Assembly: GCA_013331315.1 (NCBI GenBank)
Contig: DUGQ01000039.1
Location: 1 to 5,505, forward strand
Length of the DNA stretch: 5,505 nt
Reading direction: 5' to 3'
From: Thermoplasmata archaeon
Lineage (GTDB): Archaea; Thermoplasmatota; Thermoplasmata; UBA10834
In this document: one piece after another, positions 1 through 5,505 of the stretch
Layout of the letters: every line of letters begins with the position of its first letter
Position numbering within the stretch: position 1 is the first letter of the stretch
The notes under the pieces: generated by a model
Database searches by the model: none
What the model was told of the DNA's origin: nothing
What the model saw: the letters and a program-made list of their open reading frames with translations, nothing else
Made by a program: the position numbers and the translations under genes

Positions 1-794
1 TTGCCCCACGTGACGTCTACCGTCGCGGCTGCTCCCATCCCGAGGAAGCTGAGGGCGCTTTCGGAGAGAATCGCCAGAGCTACCGTGAGGATTGCATTCG
101 CGAATATCAACGGAAACACATTCGGGAATATGTGCTTTCTGATGATGTGGAATTCCCCTGCCCCAACGGATCTCGCCCTCTCTATGAATGCCCTCTTCTT
201 GACAGATAGAACCTGAGTTCGCACTATCCTCGCAGTACCAGCCCAGCCAGTTATGCCTATAACGATGATGATCTTGTATACGCTGGGCCCTCCGGGAAGA
301 ACCGCCACAAACACGATCATCAGCACCAACCAAGGCAGCACCAGGAAGACATCGGTGACCCTCATCAAGACCTCGTCTCTCCAACCGCCCCAGAATCCGC
401 TCAGAAGGCCGACTATCGAACCCAACACCATGGCAACGGCGGCGGCTAGGACGCCGATTATCAGGGAAATCCTGGCTCCATATATCACCCTGGCAAGAAC
501 GTCATTTCCTCGAGAATCCGTTCCCAACCAGTGTTCTGATGACGGATCGGCGCCACCGTACGGGGCCACCTCATCATGCGGACCATAGGGATACTCCCAA
601 CCCCCAACCGTCGAGAAGACCCACATGATTTGCGCTGGGAACACCGCCATCGCAGCGAATACGATGAGTATCGTGAGCCCGAGCATGCCCATTCGGTTTC
701 TCTTGAACACGCGTCCTGTCTCTACAACCTTCTTGCGGAGGAGCCTCATCCTTTCTGCGAACGGCCCGGACAACGTGAAATTCGTGTCAATCAC
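1..794 (-). CDS. dppC: ABC transporter permease, OppC/DppC family; 3' end outside window
   Basis: This is the second channel subunit. There are 264 visible residues from a GTG start, and the frame is still open at base 1. The visible order is a basic N-terminal segment; helix 1 (about 35-57); GTDSRGNDV (91-99) followed by YGARISL (105-111), the family hallmark; helices near 109-131, 143-166 and 173-190; the EAA loop at about 202-225 (ERARSVGAGEFHIIRKHIFPN, written here from residue 205); and a helix near 228-250 ending in SALSFLG. It breaks off at VTWG, the usual family position for a WG motif, so roughly 50-60 C-terminal residues are missing. GTG is the first possible start because TGA lies two codons upstream in frame. 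No strong ribosome site precedes it, so the start is less certain than the gene. It follows the OppB-like gene by 11 bases, indicating one transcript. ATPase genes would be expected further left. Confidence 0.93.
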   Translation of the reverse strand, partial: MIDTNFTLSGPFAERMRLLRKKVVETGRVFKRNRMGMLGLTILIVFAAMAVFPAQIMWVFSTVGGWEYPYGPHDEVAPYGGADPSSEHWLGTDSRGNDVLARVIYGARISLIIGVLAAAVAMVLGSIVGLLSGFWGGWRDEVLMRVTDVFLVLPWLVLMIVFVAVLPGGPSVYKIIIVIGITGWAGTARIVRTQVLSVKKRAFIERARSVGAGEFHIIRKHIFPNVFPLIFANAILTVALAILSESALSFLGMGAAATVDVTWG

Positions 795-805
795 CTTTCA
801 TCAGT

Positions 806-1786
806 TCAACTCATCTCCACACGGGGGTCCAAATACAGCATCACAATATCCGAGACGAAATTGGCGATTATCACAGCGACCGCTATTAGGAAGAACGCGG
901 CCTGGAGGACTGGCCAATCCTCTTCATAGACCGCGTCTATCGTCGCCCATCCCACTCCAGGATACTCGAAAACCCATTCCACCATGAACGCCCCGCCAAC
1001 GATGTACGCAATTGTCAGTGCGATCAGTATGAGCATCGGCAACATCGCATTTGGCACAGCGTGATTCTTCAATACCTCCTTCTCAGACAGACCTTTTGCC
1101 CTTGCAGTGGTTATGTAGTCCTCCGTCATCACATCAGATAGAGAGCCACGCATCACGAGAGAGAATGTCGCAATGTACACGAGCACGAGACAGGTCACGG
1201 GCATAACCAAGTGGTGCAGTAGATCCATTACTGATGGAAGGGTGAGCTCGAATTCCTCCCCAATATCCAGCGCTCTGGAAGGTGGGAAGATATCCCACGT
1301 TACGGCAAACGCCATTACCATTATCATGGCGAGCCAGAAAGTGGGCATTGCGTAGAAGAATAGCGAGAATGCAAGGGAGCCAGAGTCAAACAGACTCCCT
1401 CGCTTCCATGCCGCAATAATCCCAATGAGCATGCCAATCACAATCATTAAGACTGAGGCAATGCCAACAAGGAGCAGAGTCCACGGAATGTACTCAAAGA
1501 GGTATTCCATCGCCGGAACCTTGTATTGGAACGAATCGCCGAAATCAAGAGTGAAGACACCCTTGATGTATGTGATGAACTGCTCGGTCATAGAGTCGTT
1601 CAGGTCGTATCTCTCGATCAGCATCTTCTTGTACTCTTCGGGAATCTTGGGATCAGACGGAACCATGAACTGCAACGGGTCGCCAGGCATCATCCGAAAG
1701 AGTACGAAGTTGATGCATATCACTAGGAGAAACGTGACGAACAGGCTTATGACCCTCCTCAGTAGTATTCGCCTGAAGTCCCTCAT
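806..1786 (-). CDS. dppB: ABC transporter permease, OppB/DppB family
   Basis: This is one of the two membrane subunits that form the channel of a peptide-type importer. It has 326 residues, normal for the family. Visible features are an N-terminal helix (about 12-31) followed by MMPGDPL (32-38), typical of this subunit; an extracellular segment with FGDSF (82-86); helices near 101-126, 137-162, 194-212, 248-267 and 296-318; and the EAA loop at about 222-250 (TARAKGLSEKEVLKNHAVPN), which docks on the ATPase. It ends in YLDPRVEMS, like the family's usual DPR ending. The ATG at 1786 is chosen because GGAG lies 8 bases upstream; an in-frame TTG at 1807 would add seven residues but lies upstream of that site. 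The binding-protein gene precedes it by 99 bases and the partner permease starts 11 bases after it. The symbol is by family; Opp and Dpp cannot be separated from sequence. Confidence 0.95.
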   Translation of the reverse strand: MRDFRRILLRRVISLFVTFLLVICINFVLFRMMPGDPLQFMVPSDPKIPEEYKKMLIERYDLNDSMTEQFITYIKGVFTLDFGDSFQYKVPAMEYLFEYIPWTLLLVGIASVLMIVIGMLIGIIAAWKRGSLFDSGSLAFSLFFYAMPTFWLAMIMVMAFAVTWDIFPPSRALDIGEEFELTLPSVMDLLHHLVMPVTCLVLVYIATFSLVMRGSLSDVMTEDYITTARAKGLSEKEVLKNHAVPNAMLPMLILIALTIAYIVGGAFMVEWVFEYPGVGWATIDAVYEEDWPVLQAAFFLIAVAVIIANFVSDIVMLYLDPRVEMS

Positions 1787-1794
1787 GCTTTCGG

Positions 1795-1798
1795 CTCC
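1795..1798 (-). promoter_or_regulatory. Ribosome-binding site of the OppB-like permease
   Basis: GGAG on the minus strand, 8 bases before the ATG at 1786. It fixes that ATG as the start rather than the upstream TTG at 1807, which has no comparable site. Confidence 0.75.
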
Positions 1799-1803
1799 AC
1801 TTG

Positions 1804-1867
1804 TCAAACCCGTGTCTTAGTCTGCGATGTTGTCATCCCGCGGAAATGGCTGATTGAAAGGGTTTGA
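1804..1867. repeat. Weak inverted repeat in the SBP-permease gap
   Basis: TCAAACCC at 1804-1811 is the exact reverse complement of GGGTTTGA at 1860-1867. The arms are 8 bases with a 48-base spacer and no extension on either side. One arm lies just upstream of the permease ribosome site. It could be an operator or an mRNA stem, but an 8-base match in a gap this long can arise by chance. Confidence 0.3.
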
Positions 1868-1885
1868 TGGGGTTGTGTGACCTGT

Positions 1886-4800
1886 CTACGCCTCAGGAGG
1901 TTCCGGCGGCTCAGTCATCTCCTCGGGAGACGATTCATCCTCCGGGAGCTCCGGTTCTGAACCTTTCTTTCGCTTCAAAAGAAGAGCCATAGCCACCACC
2001 GCAATGATCGCGAGTATCGCTATCGCGGCGATCGCAGCGAAGCTCCACCCTCCATCATCCTCCTCGTCCGAAATGGGGTCGACGGTCAGCGCTAAGGTCC
2101 TTTCGCTCCACGACGGATTTTTATGGCTCTTATCGTCCTCCACCCAGATCTTCACATCGAAATCTCCACTGGTGGTGTACGTATGGGTCAGCGTCACCGT
2201 GAAGTTGCCACTGCCCGTGTTATTGACAGGCTCCTGCGCCACGTCCTGCGAGTCTCCGAAGATGATCTTCACAACCATCGGGTCGCCCTCCGGATCGCTG
2301 ACGTTCACGGTGAACGTTATCTCGACTCCGACCGTGACGTTCTCGGTCGGGCTGTATTTCGGCAGTCCGTTGATGGTCGGTTTGAGGTTGCTGCTAACGG
2401 TCACCTGAGCGGTCGCGGACACATTGTGGCCCGGCTCCGGGATGCCGTCATCTACATACGCCTTCAGCGTGAAGATCGCTACCTCATGGTACTCGTGCGA
2501 AGCCGAGTAACTGACGTTTCCCTTAGTCATTGGGGAGCCATCTCCCCAATCGTACCAGACCGTGAGTTCGTCGCCATCAGCATCTGAGATCGTCATCGGT
2601 GTGATGGTGAATGTCTCGTTGTACATCGCGGAGTAGCTCCCTGCGAGCTGAATGCGCGGCGGTGAGTTCTCCGGCGGCTCCTCGACCAACAGTTCGAAGG
2701 TCTTGCTGACATTGAACGTTCCGTCGTTCACATGCACCGTCACAGTATAGGTGTCCACATCGACGTAGGTGTGTACCGCAAGGATGGATTGAGGCCCCGT
2801 CGTGCCGCCAACGGTGGAGTCCGTGTAGTCCTCCCCGTCTCCGAACTCCACGGTGATCGTCAGGGCGTCTCCGTTGCCGTCGGCTGACCTCACGGCCATC
2901 TCGACAGGTTGCCCCTGAATAGCTGGGTCCGGATCCGCAATCAGCTGAATGCTGCTCGGCGGGAGGTCCCCGTCCAGCGACACAACGACTTCGATCGTCG
3001 AGGAGATGTTGTGCCCGGGCTCACCCGTGAGGTCATCGACCCATACCGTTACCGAGTACGTGTCGGGCGTATCCCACATGTGCCACACGTCGTCAATGAC
3101 GACGGCATTCGGATTCGACGAGGTGTCGTACTCCGTCACATTGAACGTGTCATCGTCCCACTCCCATGTGAACCGCAGCGTGTCCGGGTCGGCGTCCCTG
3201 GCCGTCGCGCTCAACGAGGTCCATATGTCCACATTGGTGGCGGTTTCAGCGACTGTTAGCGCATAAGGTGGCGAGTTCGCAATCACAGAGTAAGTCGCGA
3301 ACGTGAACGAGTTGTTGTGGCCTGGCTCGTCGTAGCCGTCATTCACCCACACTGTGACATCGTAGTCTCCAGGATTATCGAACACGTGCGTCAGCTCGAC
3401 CTGAATGGATTCCCCGGGCGCGCCTGCCGTTTCGGTTGTGGTCGTGAACGACCCGTCGTCCCAGTCCCAAGTCACCGTGAGTTCGGTCTCCTCGGCATCG
3501 CTCGCAGTGATCGACCATGTCGTCGTTTCTCCGATGTACGCCACTGGTGGCGAGCATGACGGGCTACTGATCACCGGCACGAGATTGGCTAACGTAACAA
3601 CATCCACCGATGCCGTGTTGTTCCTGACGTACGTGCCGTCCGTCACTGAGACTGTCAGTACTAGGCCGCTCGCTAAGGTGTCATAGCTGTGAGTGACGCT
3701 AGCCTCGAACGATGTGTCGGTGGTTCCCGCGGGGTACGTGTAGACCTCCTCGGGGCTGCCATCACCGAAGATCCATGTGACTTCTAGTGCGTCTCCATCC
3801 GAGTCGTGTATCATCACGGAGAAGGTGGTTTCCTGATCCCGCTGCACCTCGTACGAGGGGGAGAGTCCCACGTCAAACGCCGGCACTCCCTTCGGCTCGA
3901 TCGAGAAATAGAACCAGAACGAGCTAGGAGTTATTCCGGAGCTGACTTCCATGTCGGGGTAGTTCTCGTAGTTGTCAGTCCGGTAGGCAATCAGGCCGGC
4001 CGGATAAACAAGGCAGATGTACGGGCAGTCCCGATACACGATCTGCTGCATCTCGTGGACTATCGCCTGTCGCTCGAAGATATCCATCGTCTCCTGCTGT
4101 TCCACCCACAGCTGGTCGTAATAAGGGTTCGAGTAGAAAGCATCGGACCATTTGGTGTTGTCGCTACTGTCCAAGGGTATCTCATCCGTGGTCAACACGG
4201 ACAGGAACCATGTCGGGTCGACGTCGGGCCACCAGCTCCAGATGAACAAGTCGTACCCCATTTCGAACTCTAGGTTGTACAGGATTCCCTCGGCGGAAGC
4301 GTGTAGGTTGACTTTGACGCCGATATCCTCCCACCATTCCTGCATCTTCTCGGCAGTCAGTTCGTCTTCGAGGTTCGCGCGGATATAATAGAACTCGAAC
4401 TCCAGCCTGGCATCGTTGGTCTCGTTCATCCTGACGCCATCAGTGTCAAATTTATCGTATCCCGATCTGTCGAGGAGGGCGTTCGCACCTTCGATGCCGT
4501 AATTGTGCCACTTGTCCTCCTCAGGTACCGCGTAATGCCAGAATGGCGTCGCCGGCGGTATTATTGCATAGGCTTCCTGAGCCCTGCCTTGATGGATTAC
4601 ATCTGCGACATACGGTATGTCCGTGGCCATCGTCATCGCCTGCCTGACCGACAGGTTGCAGGTCTCGTAATTGGTCGAAGCATCGGGGAAGTTGCGTTCT
4701 CCGTCCTCATTGACGGACTCCCTCATCTCCGGAGGCGCGCAGTTGAATCCGAATTCCTCGAGGATGTGTGTCGCGGGCGTCTGCCCCTCAATATCTGGGT

Positions 4801-5505
4801 TCGTCATGAGGGTATCCCATGAGAGCGACGGTACGCCGTCAACTGCGTCGATATTCCCTATCTCGAGATCGGTAACCATCGCGTTGTCGTTCTTGTATAT
4901 GATGAAGAGCAGTTCGTCGATATTGACCGAGTCGACTTCGATACCTGGAAGGCGGTGGTACGGCTTCTGAGCGAGAAGGCTGATGTAGCCCTGGGCCTGG
5001 GAGTACTCGTTCAGAATGAACGGCCCCGAGCCGACGGGTCCATCCGGAAAGTACTCCGGATCCCACATCTCCACCCGGTCGATTCCGACATCGCTATCTC
5101 TTACCTTGGTCCAGAGGTGCTCCGGGAGGATCGGGACTATCAAGGATAGCATATTGGCTTTCGGTTTCAACAGAGTAACCTCAACGGTGTGGGTGTCAAG
5201 CGCGACAACCTCATCGAAGCCCTCCAGATAGCCACCCATGAGTGCGCACTCTCGTGGATAGTCCATAATCATGTTGAAAGTGAAGACGACGTCATGTGCC
5301 GTTACGGGATATCCGTCGTGCCAGTACGAATCCTCAACGAGATGGTAGGTCCAAGTCAGGTAGTCATCGCTGACTTCATGCGACGCTGCAAGTTGCGGAT
5401 ATGGATCCATCACCGGGCCAACGGCATAGAGGAACTCATACATCATGTGCGCTATGGACCATGATGTGCCAGCCATCATATCGAACGGATTGAAGGTGTC
5501 AGGTG
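1886..5505 (-). CDS. Extracellular solute-binding protein (SBP_bac_5 / OppA-DppA family) with six PKD-like domains and a C-terminal membrane anchor; 5' end outside window
   Basis: This is the ligand-capturing receptor of an Opp/Dpp-type ABC importer. Visible are 1205 residues ending at a TAG stop; numbering here starts at the first full codon (5503). The frame stays open to the window edge, and the residues before the first ATG (5479), PDTFNPFD, match the family's usual early NPF motif, so the true start and any signal peptide lie outside. Residues 1-540 are the binding domain, with DGYPVTAHDVVFTF (63-76), GSGPF (158-162), VRQAM (286-290), QGRAQEAYAIIPP (about 305-317) and WSWWPDVDP (422-430). 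Cysteines at 255/282 and 492/497 could form disulfides (inference). Residues 541-1143 are six PKD-like domains, followed by an acidic linker, a membrane helix (1153-1176) and a charged tail. The permeases follow directly downstream. Peptide is the family's usual ligand, but other solutes such as sugars or nickel complexes are possible. The family call is firm; the ligand is unknown. Confidence 0.93.
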   Translation of the reverse strand, partial: PDTFNPFDMMAGTSWSIAHMMYEFLYAVGPVMDPYPQLAASHEVSDDYLTWTYHLVEDSYWHDGYPVTAHDVVFTFNMIMDYPRECALMGGYLEGFDEVVALDTHTVEVTLLKPKANMLSLIVPILPEHLWTKVRDSDVGIDRVEMWDPEYFPDGPVGSGPFILNEYSQAQGYISLLAQKPYHRLPGIEVDSVNIDELLFIIYKNDNAMVTDLEIGNIDAVDGVPSLSWDTLMTNPDIEGQTPATHILEEFGFNCAPPEMRESVNEDGERNFPDASTNYETCNLSVRQAMTMATDIPYVADVIHQGRAQEAYAIIPPATPFWHYAVPEEDKWHNYGIEGANALLDRSGYDKFDTDGVRMNETNDARLEFEFYYIRANLEDELTAEKMQEWWEDIGVKVNLHASAEGILYNLEFEMGYDLFIWSWWPDVDPTWFLSVLTTDEIPLDSSDNTKWSDAFYSNPYYDQLWVEQQETMDIFERQAIVHEMQQIVYRDCPYICLVYPAGLIAYRTDNYENYPDMEVSSGITPSSFWFYFSIEPKGVPAFDVGLSPSYEVQRDQETTFSVMIHDSDGDALEVTWIFGDGSPEEVYTYPAGTTDTSFEASVTHSYDTLASGLVLTVSVTDGTYVRNNTASVDVVTLANLVPVISSPSCSPPVAYIGETTTWSITASDAEETELTVTWDWDDGSFTTTTETAGAPGESIQVELTHVFDNPGDYDVTVWVNDGYDEPGHNNSFTFATYSVIANSPPYALTVAETATNVDIWTSLSATARDADPDTLRFTWEWDDDTFNVTEYDTSSNPNAVVIDDVWHMWDTPDTYSVTVWVDDLTGEPGHNISSTIEVVVSLDGDLPPSSIQLIADPDPAIQGQPVEMAVRSADGNGDALTITVEFGDGEDYTDSTVGGTTGPQSILAVHTYVDVDTYTVTVHVNDGTFNVSKTFELLVEEPPENSPPRIQLAGSYSAMYNETFTITPMTISDADGDELTVWYDWGDGSPMTKGNVSYSASHEYHEVAIFTLKAYVDDGIPEPGHNVSATAQVTVSSNLKPTINGLPKYSPTENVTVGVEITFTVNVSDPEGDPMVVKIIFGDSQDVAQEPVNNTGSGNFTVTLTHTYTTSGDFDVKIWVEDDKSHKNPSWSERTLALTVDPISDEEDDGGWSFAAIAAIAILAIIAVVAMALLLKRKKGSEPELPEDESSPEEMTEPPEPPEA
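1889..1975 (-). other. Short Pro/Glu-rich cytoplasmic tail
   Basis: The last 29 residues start with KRKKG, a positive stop-transfer cluster. The rest is almost entirely Glu, Pro, Ser and Asp (EPELPEDESSPEE, then PPEPPEA). It is probably disordered and, given the membrane topology, cytoplasmic. No catalytic or known binding motif is recognised. Confidence 0.75.
1976..2047 (-). other. C-terminal transmembrane anchor of the binding protein
   Basis: Twenty-four residues beginning WSFAAIAAIAILAI are hydrophobic and helix-forming. They are preceded outside by an acidic DEEDDGG linker and followed inside by KRKK. This charge pattern predicts an outside-in orientation, with the PKD array and binding domain at the cell surface. 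C-terminal anchoring is known for some archaeal binding proteins, whereas bacterial ones are usually free or N-terminally lipidated. Confidence 0.9.
2075..3883 (-). repeat. Six tandem PKD/Ig-like domains forming a putative stalk
   Basis: Six consecutive domains are seen at 3587-3883, 3278-3586, 2969-3277, 2669-2968, 2390-2668 and 2075-2389 (99, 103, 103, 100, 93 and 105 residues). Each has the PKD plan. It opens with N-x-x-P or a similar proline segment, followed by an acidic turn (DSDGD, DAEET, DADPD, ADGNGD, DADGD, DPEGD). A core motif comes next (WIFGDGS, WDWDDGS, WEWDDDT, VEFGDGE, YDWGDGS, IIFGDSQ), then H-x-Y/F/W, and finally a T/D-V-x-V-x-D-D/G strand. PKD domains are typically extracellular spacers or adhesion modules. 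Here they separate the binding domain from the membrane. The copies are well diverged and I saw no long exact DNA repeat, so this is a repeat at protein level. Boundaries are good to a few residues. Confidence 0.9.
3884..5505 (-). other. SBP_bac_5 ligand-binding domain (visible part)
   Basis: This is the region of the receptor that binds the solute, about 540 visible residues. That is close to the usual full length of this domain once a signal peptide and a few leading residues are added. It runs from the NPF motif at the window edge to a closing FWFYFSIEPKG segment just before the first PKD domain. No stop or frameshift interrupts it. Only two N-X-S/T sequons occur here (CNLS and MNET), against twelve in the stalk. 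The domain boundary is placed by eye at the change from alpha/beta sequence to Thr/Val/Asp-rich beta sequence. Confidence 0.9.

Larger units (their letters stand above)
1787..1885 (-). other. 99-base gap between binding protein and first permease
   Basis: It is the longest non-coding stretch in the window. It contains the GGAG site near its downstream end and an 8-base inverted repeat. I see no archaeal TATA box with BRE, no bacterial -35/-10 pair and no T-rich terminator on the coding strand, so read-through from the binding-protein gene is the simplest reading. Confidence 0.6.

Noticed and set aside
1..987. Plus-strand open frames at 1-216, 253-588, 576-929 and 625-987
   Set aside because: They lie opposite the OppC-like permease and the end of the OppB-like gene, which are clearly coding on the minus strand. 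Their translations show no recognisable family.
1787..1807. TTG at 1807 as the start of the OppB-like permease
   Set aside because: A GGAG site lies between this TTG and the ATG at 1786 with 8-base spacing to the ATG, and the ATG gives the normal family N-terminus.
1838..1843. CCGCGG palindrome in the gap
   Set aside because: Six-base palindromes are expected by chance and it matches no known operator I recognise.
3375..3557. Minus-strand 60-codon frame inside PKD domain 2 (and a similar 75-codon one at 4839-5066)
   Set aside because: Both are alternative-frame shadows within the receptor gene, Arg-rich, with no ribosome site or family resemblance.
1886..3883. PKD region as a separate surface-protein gene fused by a sequence error
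   Set aside because: The join near 3883 is in frame without a stop, and there is no start signal at the domain boundary. The anchor at the end also gives the receptor a plausible tether, so one protein is the simpler reading.
2004..4273. Several plus-strand frames of 80-155 codons opposite the PKD and binding domains
   Set aside because: They are antisense shadows of one long, motif-rich minus-strand gene. Their products are Arg/Val/His-rich or low-complexity without domain signals.
5477..5479. ATG at 5479 as the start of the binding protein
   Set aside because: The frame stays open to the window edge and the eight preceding residues (PDTFNPFD) carry the family's early NPF motif. The gene is truncated by the window and does not start here.
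1..5505. tRNA, rRNA, CRISPR array, insertion sequence or riboswitch
   Set aside because: Coding sequence fills almost the entire window. No cloverleaf, evenly spaced direct repeats, transposase or aptamer-like region was seen in the two short gaps.

Overview
The window is one block of a peptide/oligopeptide-type (Opp/Dpp family) ABC importer operon. All genes lie on the minus strand, so transcription runs from high to low coordinates. The order is a solute-binding protein (5505 to 1886, N-terminus cut off by the window edge), a first permease of the OppB/DppB type (1786 to 806) and a second permease of the OppC/DppC type (794 to 1, C-terminus cut off). The usual ATPase genes are not present. 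If they belong to this operon they would lie beyond the left edge.

The noteworthy gene is the binding protein. A complete-looking SBP_bac_5 ligand-binding domain of about 540 residues is followed in the same uninterrupted frame by six consecutive PKD/Ig-like beta-sandwich domains of 93 to 105 residues each. After these come an acidic linker, one hydrophobic C-terminal membrane segment, a KRKK stop-transfer cluster and a Pro/Glu-rich tail. The receptor therefore appears to be held at the cell surface by its C-terminus, with the PKD array acting as a stalk. Twelve of the fourteen N-X-S/T sequons fall in the stalk, which suggests surface glycosylation.

The source is most likely an archaeon. The lean is towards Euryarchaeota/Thermoplasmatota, where extracellular PKD arrays with a C-terminal membrane anchor and a short charged tail are common. 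This is inferred from protein architecture only: no rRNA, tRNA or other taxonomic marker is present. Base composition is moderately GC-rich by eye.

Region by region: 1-794 is the partial OppC-like permease; 795-805 is an 11-base gap; 806-1786 is the OppB-like permease; 1787-1885 is a 99-base gap holding a GGAG ribosome-binding site and a weak 8-base inverted repeat; 1886-5505 is the binding protein. The plus strand carries no convincing gene, and no RNA gene, CRISPR array or mobile element was seen. In the working model the surface-tethered protein captures a peptide or other small solute and delivers it to a channel formed by the two permeases, driven by ATPases encoded outside the window.
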